Origin: Dipodascopsis uninucleata var. uninucleata
Lineage: Eukaryota > Ascomycota > Lipomycetes > Lipomycetales > Lipomycetaceae
Assembly: GCA_030568195.1 (NCBI GenBank)
Contig: JAJLTO010000001.1
Span: 1,787,679-1,851,678 of the forward strand
Reading direction: 5' to 3'
Length of the DNA: 64,000 nucleotides
Positions 54,752-64,000 of this stretch are shown piece after piece. The position numbers and the translations under genes were made by a program. Position 1 is the first letter of the stretch, and each line of letters starts with the position of its first letter. Below the pieces are notes generated by a model. It was not told the origin of the DNA. It did not search any database and was given only the letters and a program-made list of their open reading frames with translations.

Positions 54752-56054
54752 TTTTGGTGAATCTGAGAACAGTGGTAAATAATTCAACAAGAAGCCGAAG
54801 GTGTCGTCTTAAATGTAGGTTCTTGAACTGAATGGACCCCGGGCTATTTAGATATCATGTCATCGTGGGAACCACGAATTATTGCAGACTAATTAAAGTT
54901 AAGCTTAATATTTTGCCCGATGTTATACCCCGCACTTCAGTCAGTCATTTACTAGCCTCCGCTTATTATAGGGTATAGTTTCTTGGCATATACGAATGAC
55001 ACTACTACTGCAATTTCCAAGTAAATAACCCTTGCAATATAGATTTTATTAAGAATGTCTCTCTATGACAAACCTTATATTAAGAAAGAGAACAGATAAA
55101 GAATATGGAATATCAGTAGTCGCGCTGCGATGGAGATCTCTAATCAGAAGGCAATAATTAATTTTGGAGAACCGTATCAATTCAGAGCCATTAGTTCAAT
55201 GATAAGAAGGCACAATATATTAATTAATCTTTACGTCAATAAATCAAGTTCAAATATTAATTCTGTGCGGAATAATTTTTTCCCGCAAGATTAGCCCTCT
55301 ATTTGGCGGGCGGACCAATGCTGCGAAAAAGAGTGCAAATAGAGACAGAGAACTATCAAATTTGCTTGCGGATAACATACTAATAGGATACGTAAAGTTA
55401 CGAGTTAAGTTCGCGACATCTATAGAGCTTTCAGAAACATTCAATGGTTGTTCTTAAAATATAAGATCAATTGACAAAGTGAATCACTAATTCAATTAAA
55501 TAGCTATCGTCACAATACGATACTATTTACGTATAAAAGTTCATAAGATATACTAATCTAGTAATGCTTCAGTCTTTAGCAAGTTAAGAATTAGATGTGC
55601 ACGAGTGAACGTATATTGGATGAGAAGCCAACGTCGTCAAGGTGCGGTAACCAACCAGTTGTAGAAGATGCCCACTCTCTAGCTCTCCTGCTATTATCTA
55701 GAGAGGTTTTTGATAAATCGGTCGGATTAAGATATTCGCAACCACGTAGATATGTCATGAGAATCAGCCACGCCTATTTGGGGCCAACCATACGAGAGTA
55801 AGTTCCTTATAGGACAATAAAAATTGGCGAATAGTTCAGTATGTAGTGATTCGCTTTTTCGGCAACATGGAGGGGGATTTTCTATTAAGCGGGTAATTGA
55901 TGATATAATTTGCCCCTAAGACCGAATAAATTTTTTACCGACAAGGCTTTAGCTAGCTATGCTAAGTAAACTTTTATCCTAGAATAATGCTTATAAAAAT
56001 ATACCTTAGCACTCCTTGAATACCTGATTTCTAGTAACGATATCATCGCCAACA
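54752..56054. other. Divergent promoter region, transporter / dehydrogenase
   Basis: 1.3 kb containing the promoters of both genes. Small frames at 55250-55444 (minus) and 55595-55801 (plus) are unsupported. Confidence 0.45.
55992..55999 (+). promoter_or_regulatory. TATA box of the tartrate/malate-type dehydrogenase
   Basis: TATAAAAA, 63 bases before the ATG at 56055. Confidence 0.5.
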
Positions 56055-57134
56055 ATGACTAACAAGATCTATTCTATTGCTCTTATTCCAGCTGATGGCA
56101 TCGGCAAAGAAGTGATTTCTGCCACCGTAAAAGTTTTGGATCAATTGGTGCAAACCTTTGGTACCTTTACCTTAGAATATACTGATTACAACTGGGGAAC
56201 TGAACGATATAAAACTACTGGTGAATACATGCCCGAAGATGGCACGAAGCAATTGCAGAAGCACCATGCTGGTCTATTCGGTGCTGTAGGTGATCCTGAC
56301 GTTCCAGATCACATTTCTCTTTGGGGTCTTCTGTTGAAGATTCGAGGTCCTATGCAGCTTTACGCTAATGTACGACCAGTTCGAATATTCCCTGGTACGA
56401 GGAGCTACCTTAGTAATATTGAGAAAGATTCTGATCTTGACTGGGTACTTGTCCGAGAGAATTCTGAAGGAGAATATGCTGGTCACGGGGGACGAAGCCA
56501 TCTCCATCAGCCATGGGAGACGGCTACTGAAGTAGCTATCTTCACTAGAGTAGGAATTGAACGAATAATGAAATTTGCGTTCGAAACTGCTAGGTCTCGT
56601 CCTAAAAAGCACCTCACTGTGGTAACTAAATCGAATTCCATGCGAAATGGTATGGTACTTTGGGACGAGGTCGCAAGAGAAGTGAGCCAGAACTATCCTG
56701 ATGTCAAATGGGATAAGATGCTTGTTGACGCTATGACCATCAGAATGGTGTCCAATCCTAAGTCCTTGGATACCATTGTCGGTACAAATCTTCATATGGA
56801 TATTTTGTCTGATCTTGCTGCTGTTCTTTCTGGTAGTATAGGAATCGCCCCATCTAGCAATCTAGACCCAACTCGAAAGAATCCTTCTTTGTTTGAGCCA
56901 GTTCATGGTAGCGCATTTGATATCACTGGCAAGGGCGTCGCTAACCCAATTGCAGCTGTATGGAGTGCCGCGGAGATGCTCAAGTGGATTGGAGAGAAAG
57001 ATGCTGGAGAATTCCTGATCAGGGCATTGGAGACTGTGTGTATTGAAGGCAAGACTACTAGAGATCTCGGCGGGTGCTTGAATACTGAGCAGGCTACCGA
57101 GGCTATTTGTGACGCCATTAAAAACTTGAAATAG
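56055..57134 (+). CDS. Tartrate / D-malate dehydrogenase (isopropylmalate-dehydrogenase superfamily)
   Basis: 359 residues, the length of bacterial TtuC/DmlA enzymes. Superfamily marks in order: IPADGIGKEV, GAVGDPDVPDHISLWGLLL, the substrate-binding region YANVRPVRIFPG, VRENSEGEYAGHGG, TKSNSM, LVDAMTIRMV and DILSDLAAVLSGSIG with the metal-binding Asp residues, then FEPVHGSAFDITGKGVANP. The DHISLWGL segment replaces the longer Arg-rich loop of isopropylmalate dehydrogenase and points to the tartrate/D-malate group, which oxidises and decarboxylates D-malate or tartrate with NAD and a divalent metal. No mitochondrial leader is evident. The codons are rather biased, suggesting good expression. 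A TATA box lies 63 bases upstream. Confidence 0.92.
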   Translation: MTNKIYSIALIPADGIGKEVISATVKVLDQLVQTFGTFTLEYTDYNWGTERYKTTGEYMPEDGTKQLQKHHAGLFGAVGDPDVPDHISLWGLLLKIRGPMQLYANVRPVRIFPGTRSYLSNIEKDSDLDWVLVRENSEGEYAGHGGRSHLHQPWETATEVAIFTRVGIERIMKFAFETARSRPKKHLTVVTKSNSMRNGMVLWDEVAREVSQNYPDVKWDKMLVDAMTIRMVSNPKSLDTIVGTNLHMDILSDLAAVLSGSIGIAPSSNLDPTRKNPSLFEPVHGSAFDITGKGVANPIAAVWSAAEMLKWIGEKDAGEFLIRALETVCIEGKTTRDLGGCLNTEQATEAICDAIKNLK

Positions 57135-58866
57135 TGACGTTCTCATCTGAGCTTAGGTTATATTGTAGATCATCTATGCTATGGGACGTGGCTTTTAGAG
57201 ATCACAGTACTTAGATTTTCTAATTAAGGGAACATGATGAATTAGTATATATTCTAATAATAAATATTTGAATTGTAAATGAGAGTTTATTTCGTGTACC
57301 AATATGTATGGCTAGAAAGAAAAGCTTTTTGAGCTCAAGCCCTGTGTGATAATATCCGTGACCCTGATTAATGCATAGTATACCATATTGATGTGTTTAT
57401 ATGATCTCTCAGAACTTTAAGGACTCTATCTTAGTGGCAAGCACAAACACATAATTTTGCTACAACTAGGGTCTATTGTGGTGACTGAAGCAAGAATTTA
57501 ATCGCCTAAAAGGATACCTTACCGACTGCTTTAGGGCAGATGATGAAAACTTCAGGGAGAATCTTGCGTAAATAAACATTTTTCTCTAATTCTCTTTTTA
57601 TAGCATCACTATCTAGATATATTATTTAATTATTGCTTGCGAATCCTAGATAATTTGGGTTTAACCAGTGAAAAGCTCATGGCTCCCTATCTAGATAGGA
57701 CAAGGATGCATCGTCTTCTTTCATAGTTTGATCTAAGAGCTACCATGAGGAAGTTTTGAGCCCTACTCCTTCACTATTAATCCTATTATATATTATATAT
57801 TGGTATAGTTCTATCTATCTATTTTGAAAGCAATTGCCTTTCGAGCTATGTATTCATTATGTGCGCACTCCATAACAGAGAAAGTGCAAATAATAATCAC
57901 ATTCTCAACATTTGAGTTTCTTTCAGTCCATGTGCAAAGTTTAACTGCCCTAAGCCATTCCTAGCCCCTCGCAACTTGAATATCTGGTTTTGGAAGCTAC
58001 CAAATAACGGAGTGTTCTCTCAAATTTATATTTCTAACAGTATTTTCCAGTAAATCTTTATTAATGATACTCTTATTTTGCTTGGAATTTCAAATTTTAA
58101 TTAGCTGGGTTCAATATTACATAAGAAAGATATTCCTTGGCAGCAGAGATATATATACTTCTAATATTGTTAATCTCTTAACAATCGAGCATCTCGAATA
58201 TCTAATTTTGAGAGCTAATAAGTAGCTCTGAATTCCATAAGCACTTAGGAAAACTTCGTGTTTTCAGGAGAATTTTGAAATGAAACAAAAGTCGGATAAG
58301 AGAGGTTATTACATACTCCCGTCAAGATTACATTCAGTCCCAGCGTCTTTATATATAATACGATGAAACTGTAGCTGAGACGGTATCAATTAAACAGGAA
58401 AACAGTGCGTCAGTCGTCATAAGCAGGTCTATAATAAATACAACCTGCTCGCAATATTTGACCACTAATCTTCATCACTAAGGAAAGGTTCAATATAGCT
58501 CAAGTTCGCTGCAGTCGTTCCAGTTTATAAAAATACAGTTGCCAGACTTGCAAAGCTAAACCTTTAAATGGTAATAATAGATTTAAATTTTCAGAGTTTT
58601 CCAAATATAGCTAAACGCATTACATAACGCTCAGATCGTAAGAACTCGCTGCAAATAGGCTAGTATAAAAACTACTATCATATTTACAAGCTCAGTAAAC
58701 CTCTTGGGATATACATTTAGAGGCGCTGCTCTCTATTTCGTTGCATTACCGTTCTTATATTTACCAGATAGATCTCACTTTTGAATAATATTTTTGATTA
58801 TTAGCATGGCATAGATTTATAACCCATAGCATTTGATTTTTGTTCAAAAATCAAAAAAATTAAAAG
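57135..58866. other. 1.7-kb gene-poor region before the 5S gene
   Basis: AT-rich, no frame longer than 60 codons. It contains the 3' end of the dehydrogenase gene and the T-rich terminator of the minus-strand 5S gene at its right end. Confidence 0.55.
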
Positions 58867-58985
58867 AATTGCAGCACCTACGATTCCAGCGTGGTCTCCC
58901 ACCGCAGTACTGAGTAGGCCCAAAGAAGCTTAACTGGTGTTGATCGGACGGGGAACTGTGTTTTCTTCTTGGTATGGCCGCAACT
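58867..58985 (-). rRNA. 5S ribosomal RNA gene (dispersed copy)
   Basis: The minus strand reads GTTGCGGCCATACC at the 5' end, CCCCGTCCGATCAAC in the loop A/helix III region, CAGTTAAGC, a GGCCTA...GTACTG middle and GGTGCTGCAATT at the 3' end. These are the standard fungal 5S blocks in the right order and spacing over about 119 nt. The two ends pair (AGTTGC with GCAATT). The transcript would end in CTTTTA followed by T-rich DNA, a polymerase III stop. The internal control region is intact. The gene is not next to other rRNA genes in this window. The ends may be off by one or two bases. Confidence 0.95.
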
Positions 58986-60781
58986 GATAGTTTGTGTATC
59001 TAATATTATTCAAGTAGAGAAAATAGTTTAATTGTATTACTATCTGCAATAACAGACATTTCGGCGAGCAAAAAGACTATAATGCTTACTTTAACTTATG
59101 CTTTAGTTCAGCACTACTAATACCGAATTATCTAATTTATAATATTGCTCAGGGCATTCTCATCAATTATTGGTGTGAGGCCAAAAATCTGTTCAACATA
59201 CATATTGTATCCATAATTATAACAGCCAGTTCTACCTGTCAAGTAAACACTAGCTGTGTCACATTGCAGACAATTCAATGCATAACGCTAAAGCCTCTAT
59301 CCTACAGCTAAATAAGAACAGTGGTTTAGGGTAGTGTCATTGCGATGATATTCTGATATTTAGATTTGACCAGAAAAATGTAGCTTGCCTTTCTTTGCGA
59401 ATACGGTTTTTCTAGTGGCATGAAGACGAAAAGAATTTCTTAAGGCCGACAATACTTCAGACTGTAAAGTATTACCAGTAGATATTAGCGTGAGACCCGA
59501 AGAATCTATGATCTCGGATCGGAATTCTCTCGGTGATGGACATGGCGAAACGTTTTATATTGGTTTACAAGTGTTGTTTGACTGTACGTGGCGTGTAGCT
59601 AAACTCTGTCATGTGCGAACTCAAAGTGTCTAGTTCGCGAGCAAGAGCACGATGTTCCTGCTATGATATATAGAACTAGACCTTTTAGTACTCGTAATAT
59701 CATGTTTAGTATGTCGCGAGTAGTTCATTGTAATTGAGAGTAACATTGTCATACCCTCGAATCCATAGCAAACCAGAAGTACAAAGTGCACATGCATGAA
59801 TATTGACTCTCTCTAAGAGCATTTTTTTCGTCTTGAATTAGATGATATATATAGGGCGCGGGTATTATAGTATTGGTCTAGTGTATGTTCGCAGATATAA
59901 CGCGGAATTCTCCGTTGTAAGACTTGATCTAGCAACAAGACTATTCGCGATATTCTGCTAAAATTGAAAGAGGAATGGACACCAGAAAACAACTTAAAAG
60001 AAGCGAAAAGTGTCTGTCACCTGTCACCTGCCATATAAGAATTTGCGAGATACGTCTAACTTTAGCTAAGCCTCTGTAGATAATGCTGGTAACTGGATAT
60101 CAGTTGCTCTAAATGTATTGAGAGCAGATAGTAGAATGTATATCTAAATCCCTTTAAAAAATAAACACCTTATCTATGAGTTACACTAAGCTCCGTTTAT
60201 TGCTGTAGTTCGCTGACTAATGGATCATTTTCAGTGTGGAACTAATTAATACCTGCCATTTCTAGTTTGTTTTAACAAACTCTGTATCTAAAGAGGTTAA
60301 AGTTAGAAAAAAAGAATATTAAAATTAGCGCAGAATAAACGTTTAGAGTGAACTGGCAGGATAGGATTTAATGATGGTTTAGCGATGATATTACATTATT
60401 GACGGTTTCTGAGAGTCTCGTCCTCTCATCTAGAAGCTCCTCAGACTATCCACAATATACTAAATATCATTAAATGGTAGGTATCTTTCTGGCTTCATAG
60501 AATAAATCGTCAATAATCGCTCTATCGCTTACTCAATGAGACGTCGCGCCTTCTCCACTCAAATAGACCACCACCACAATCATTAGTCATGTAGGATAAG
60601 GTTTAATAAAAGTCAATAGTACGAAGTTACAGTAGCATCAACGGGGAACTCGTATGATTTAAAGAACGAAATAAGAGCAATATACCAACTACAAGGTTTT
60701 TACACAGACTATCTTTATTGGCCGTGTGCTACGCCTTGACTTTATTTTCTTTTGTTGGTATAACTCCCATTAGCTAGTTTC
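58986..60781. other. 1.8-kb gene-poor region after the 5S gene
   Basis: No frame over 60 codons, AT-rich. No tRNA, LTR or other RNA gene recognised. Confidence 0.55.
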
Positions 60782-61221
60782 ATGGTAAGTATTTCATTAT
60801 TGCTGATATATCATACAACTACAATTATAACTAGCTATACAGTATATTTTTATATTAGTATGTGCAATCAGCTACCATTACTATTTAAGATTGATTAAAT
60901 TAACATACTCTGCTAACACCAAAGAACTTCATAATGCTACAGTTGATAATTTTTGATGTCAAATTCTTAAATGAAGATCATGATCAAGATATTAATAACT
61001 TATATTATAAAAATTATTCAGATGATATATCAGATAGTTTAAATTATAATCATTTAGAAGATCAAGGAACATCTTTATCTTGCGAAAGTAAGATCAGTTA
61101 TTTGTCTAAAGGTCTAGTAGAATATATAACAGATGAAATTTCATATTTTTTTAAATACAAATATAGTACTAATTCTGATATTATAAATAATATAAATCTG
61201 CGAGACGTGATTTATGAATAA
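60782..61221 (+). CDS. Small AT-rich gene, probably with an intron right after the ATG
   Basis: The continuous part (60934-61221) encodes 95 residues rich in Asn, Asp, Ile and Tyr. Just upstream, ATG at 60782-60784 is followed directly by GTAAGT, and 60911-60924 gives CTGCTAACACCAAAG, a branch site and 3' splice site like that of the GH13 intron. Joining 60784 to 60925 keeps the frame. An alternative uses a tiny middle exon at 60843-60857 between GTAAGT...CTATACAG and GTATGT...AAAG, which also stays in frame. Without splicing, the ATG at 60934 can start the protein. No family is recognised. Composition is far more AT-rich than other genes here, as in yeast cytoplasmic linear plasmid genes, but no plasmid gene was identified. 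Confidence 0.4.
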
Positions 61222-61373
61222 CTAATATGTAGGGCTAAACTCGCGAAAGTACATAATTAGGTTTTAATGAGTTTGTCTCTACAAGTGAATAAAACTTTAT
61301 TTGGCAAATACATATAAGGATTATTATCTCCAATGAACTATTTCATATTTTCTAGTTCGCAAAATATTGAAGT

Positions 61374-61763
61374 ATGATGAAGTTTTACCATGGGATATCA
61401 GTAGTTTTATTTGTACTATGCACCTTATCGATGTTGATAGAGTGCACCAATGCACAAGTGAAGTGTCACTCGCGACATAAAGCATATATTAATGATTGTG
61501 ATTCTGCTATTCAGATGATGGTTGCCAACAACGGATCGAGTTTTGGAAATGCAGCTTGGATTTCTGGAAACTGTGCGATTGTCGTGAGTCGGACATATCC
61601 AGATCAGACTACTGACTTGTTTGAGATAAAGTCAAGATTTGAATCGATGCGATCTCAATGTTTTGGAACAGATCACTTGATGCGCAGTGCAGTTTTCAAT
61701 GGAGATCCAACCGTTCCGAAAATATGCATTTGTGGACGAAAGAACGTTGGCTCCTGTTACTGA
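61374..61763 (+). CDS. Small secreted Cys-rich protein, unknown function
   Basis: 129 residues from tandem ATGs at 61374/61377. A signal peptide is clear (VVLFVLCTLSMLIECTNAQ, cleavage after about residue 28). The mature part has six main cysteines in the order CHS...DC...GNC...SQC...CIC and ends KNVGSCY. The same spacing and ending occur in the broken gene at 62415-63344, so the two are paralogues. The layout resembles small secreted fungal proteins, including killer-toxin-like and Ecp2/Hce2-like effectors, but I cannot place it in a named family. A secreted, disulfide-bonded product acting outside the cell is likely; toxicity is only a guess from architecture. Confidence 0.7.
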   Translation: MMKFYHGISVVLFVLCTLSMLIECTNAQVKCHSRHKAYINDCDSAIQMMVANNGSSFGNAAWISGNCAIVVSRTYPDQTTDLFEIKSRFESMRSQCFGTDHLMRSAVFNGDPTVPKICICGRKNVGSCY

Positions 61764-62414
61764 TGGAATGTCGATTGAGTGGTACTTTAATAATAGACTT
61801 GAGCCTTTGAATTGCGACTTTCATTCGGATGTGTGATGAAATTAGTCTGGTATAATTCAGTGGATAGGTGCTTTTCCGTTTTATGATATAAACTTTGTTA
61901 TATAGTGTATAATTCGGTTGTTGAGTAAAGCACATTTTATTTATTTCATGTCGGTAGCTGATTTATTCGTGCTAGAAAGGCTGAAATGATCAAAATCAGT
62001 TTAAGCTTAGCACGAGTTATTAAGAAGATAGTTTCATATAAGTGAATAATATTACCGTTTATTAAGTATCTTTTTCTTAGTATCTTTTTCATTGCATTAT
62101 TTAAGGTCATAGTTTATAAAATTTAGTTGCATATGGCTTAGTTGAACCTTGTGCACCATTATATGTCTAGTGGCGTGCATGCTCAAGTGGTGCATTCGTA
62201 TTACTGAGAACATAGAACATGGCTCATTACTCTTAAAATTGTAAGGCCATGAATTAACGGTCAATATCGTATTAATAAACGAACTTGGCTGCAATTGGAT
62301 ACATACATCACCAGAGAATCTCGGAAACCTGGGCTATATGGTGGAAGACAAATTGGCCACTTTCGCTCTATTTTCTGTATCTTTCAAATTAGCTTAAATC
62401 GTTTTATTGCAATC
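61764..62414. other. Spacer between the two Cys-rich paralogues
   Basis: AT-rich; small minus-strand frames are unsupported. It should hold the 3' end of the first gene and the former promoter of the second. Confidence 0.5.
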
Positions 62415-63344
62415 ATGATGTGGTCCATTAACGTTTTGTGGGCAGTAGCGATAGTGCGACACGTGAAGACTGTTAAGTCTTTTGTGGTTAATACCACTGA
62501 TATTCTTGTGAATTCTACGCCGTTCTCGGAAACAACATGAGTTACGAGTATAATTTGACTGCTGGTATCATTTAAGAATATCAAGATTATACTTATGTTG
62601 ACGGTGATTATCTGCTTTACGGTTTCACGAGAAGACCCTGGGTTATAAGAGCCTATGCTGTGTTGTCTGGATCGCCAGGTTTTGCTGCAGCTAATTTGTA
62701 TCATGCATTGGCTACTAATGAATCAACAATTATGAACGTTACGTCTGGCAGTTTAGTGGATATGTATGTGGCATATGCTTATGACCATAATATGACCTGT
62801 GGTGCTCTTGAATCTAGAGTAGCGAGTGATGTTTCTACTGTAACTAGCAGGATTCTTGGTAGTTATGGCTTGACCTATGAAAGTATGTAAAGGGGGTAGT
62901 AGGATTGAATTCGAATTACAACACTACCTTAATGTGTACTTTGTTAAATCAATGGTATGAAGCAGATATTGAGGATGATAGTAATGATGGTAGTGATAGC
63001 AATCTTCAAAGGAGATGGACGGCAACAGGCTCAGTTGCTTGTCATAGTAATCATGGTGCTGCTGCCCTCGATTGCTACGCTGCTGCCTCATCAATTCCAT
63101 ATGATGGCTCGTCTGGACAGATGTATGTTACATACTCTAGCGGTACTTGTTCTGCTGTTAGATATGTACGTATCCGGACCAAAATTGGAATTACCATTGA
63201 TATAAGTCTGATGCTATACTTATCACGCAGTCGTGCTGGGTGAACAATTATAGCAGCAAACGAAGTGGTGTTGTTCAAGCTACAGCTACAAATTCTAAAG
63301 TATGTGTCTGCGCGTACCAAAATGTCGGTTCGCGCTATAATTAA
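62415..63344 (+). pseudogene. Broken preproprotein related to the Cys-rich secreted protein (killer-toxin-like layout)
   Basis: Similarity to the 61374 product is confined to the C-terminal part (about 63030-63344: CHSNH, DC, a third Cys, QSC and CVC, ending near NVGSRY). Before it stands Arg-Arg at 63010-63015, a Kex2-type cleavage site, and a longer N-terminal part with a hydrophobic start at 62415 and several Asn-glycosylation sites; another Arg-Arg lies at 62630-62635. Lesions: frame change near 62535 with TGA at 62538-62540, TAA at 62573-62575, TAA at 62888-62890 with a frame change, and a further shift between about 63170 and 63250. A signal peptide, pro-region and dibasic site before a Cys-rich domain are the layout of yeast killer preprotoxins, but no known toxin is recognised. 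It cannot make a full product as it stands. Confidence 0.65.
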
Positions 63345-64000
63345 GAATGGAACACAGCACTGAACTTCATACCCTGAGAACAGTTCATTGTTTCGTTTGC
63401 ATTATAATTACTGTATTTCTGATTCGCTGCTTACGGTTCTATGTTTCCTGTTTTGAATTGTTAGTAGTGTACTGAAATGTCCTTATATAGTGTAAGCGTT
63501 ACGCAAACTTAGATAGCTAGCTCTATAATAGAATTAGTATTGAGTCTAATAACGAAAATTTATCTTATAATCTGGAGATAAAATGTATGTACGATGGTGG
63601 AGCTTTGCTAATACTCTTACACTGCCTTTAATAAGTGCTTTTCTGATGAGTTGCATCGATGCTGAGCATGGATTATAAACAAGAAAATAATGGGAGTTAC
63701 AGTGGCCCAAGTCTTAATTCACAACTATTTATACCAAGGACTAATGAAGGTGTGGGCACGATGCTATCATGGCGAGTGTGTGCGCCATTGTGACCTGATT
63801 CTGAAGTTGTTATACAGGTTATATGGGAATGGAAGAAGGGCTTCCTCTATTCATTTTTTTGAAATAGGGCCAAGTCCCAGTAATATAGTCAGCGCATCCA
63901 AGTCCATAATTTGCCAACCTGCGAGATGCATCATGATTACCTATCGTGGCATGCAATAATATGGTAACCACGCTACCAAAATCTACCGATATATAGCTAT
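63345..64000. other. Right end, no gene recognised
   Basis: An 89-codon frame at 63690-63959 starts with ATG but lacks any recognised family, signal or membrane segment. Nothing else seen. Confidence 0.5.

Noticed and set aside
63690-63959. 89-codon frame at the right end
   Set aside because: No signal, membrane segment or family; likely chance.
1-64000. Retrotransposon LTRs, DNA transposons, telomere repeats and CRISPR arrays
   Set aside because: No reverse transcriptase, integrase or transposase pieces, no long terminal repeats, no regular telomere-type tandem and no spaced repeats were seen by eye; isolated GGGTTAGG words near 16316 and 16384 are too few.

Overview
The window looks like nuclear DNA of an ascomycete budding yeast. 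Genes are compact with few short introns (GT...CTAAC...AG, for example 9387-9446). Zn2Cys6 regulators, MAL-type sugar genes and a DLD1-type dehydrogenase are present. CTG codons fall at conserved leucine positions (for example the Leu of the S-L-G-L-P motif in the 50772-52418 gene), so the CUG-Ser code is unlikely. A 5S rRNA gene lying alone between protein genes (58867-58985, minus) is an arrangement known from early-branching yeasts such as Yarrowia and from filamentous fungi. I cannot name the species. Gene density is low, and the many accessory sugar, transport and secreted genes plus several pseudogenes suggest a variable, possibly subtelomeric, region.

Left part (1-16 kb): the C-terminus of a D-lactate dehydrogenase, a Zn2Cys6 regulator with two introns, a high-affinity glucose-type transporter with an unusually long GC-rich upstream region (about 6.4-8.4 kb), an intact intron-containing GH13 alpha-glucosidase with an isomaltase-type active site, a TauD/JLP1 sulfonate dioxygenase, and an ADH6-like NADP alcohol dehydrogenase.

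Middle part (17-34 kb): a complete but dead MAL locus. It has a maltase pseudogene (minus) divergent from an alpha-glucoside permease pseudogene (plus), followed tail to tail by an AmyR/MAL63-type activator pseudogene (minus) that still shows its zinc cluster. An intact secreted GH31 alpha-glucosidase follows. Next come a GH106-like rhamnosidase-type gene and a second MAL-type permease, which diverge from a 243-bp promoter. Each is broken by single-base shifts, the permease in a T run, so they may be recent pseudogenes or assembly errors.

Right part (36-57 kb): a Dal5-family permease, a secreted Cys-rich protein, a haloacetate-dehalogenase-like hydrolase with every known catalytic residue, a divergent GAPDH lacking the NAD-selecting Asp (probably NADP-using), a Tda10-like kinase, a regulator lacking its zinc cluster, a sugar-porter transporter and a tartrate/D-malate dehydrogenase.

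Far right (57-64 kb): the 5S rRNA gene, a very AT-rich small gene that appears to begin with an ATG directly followed by an intron, an intact small secreted Cys-rich gene, and a broken longer paralogue with a dibasic (Kex2-type) site ahead of the shared Cys-rich domain. Large stretches (especially 11.8-13.8, 14.9-17.2, 34-36.8, 38.3-40.9, 41.8-45.9, 57.1-60.8 kb) hold nothing I can recognise.
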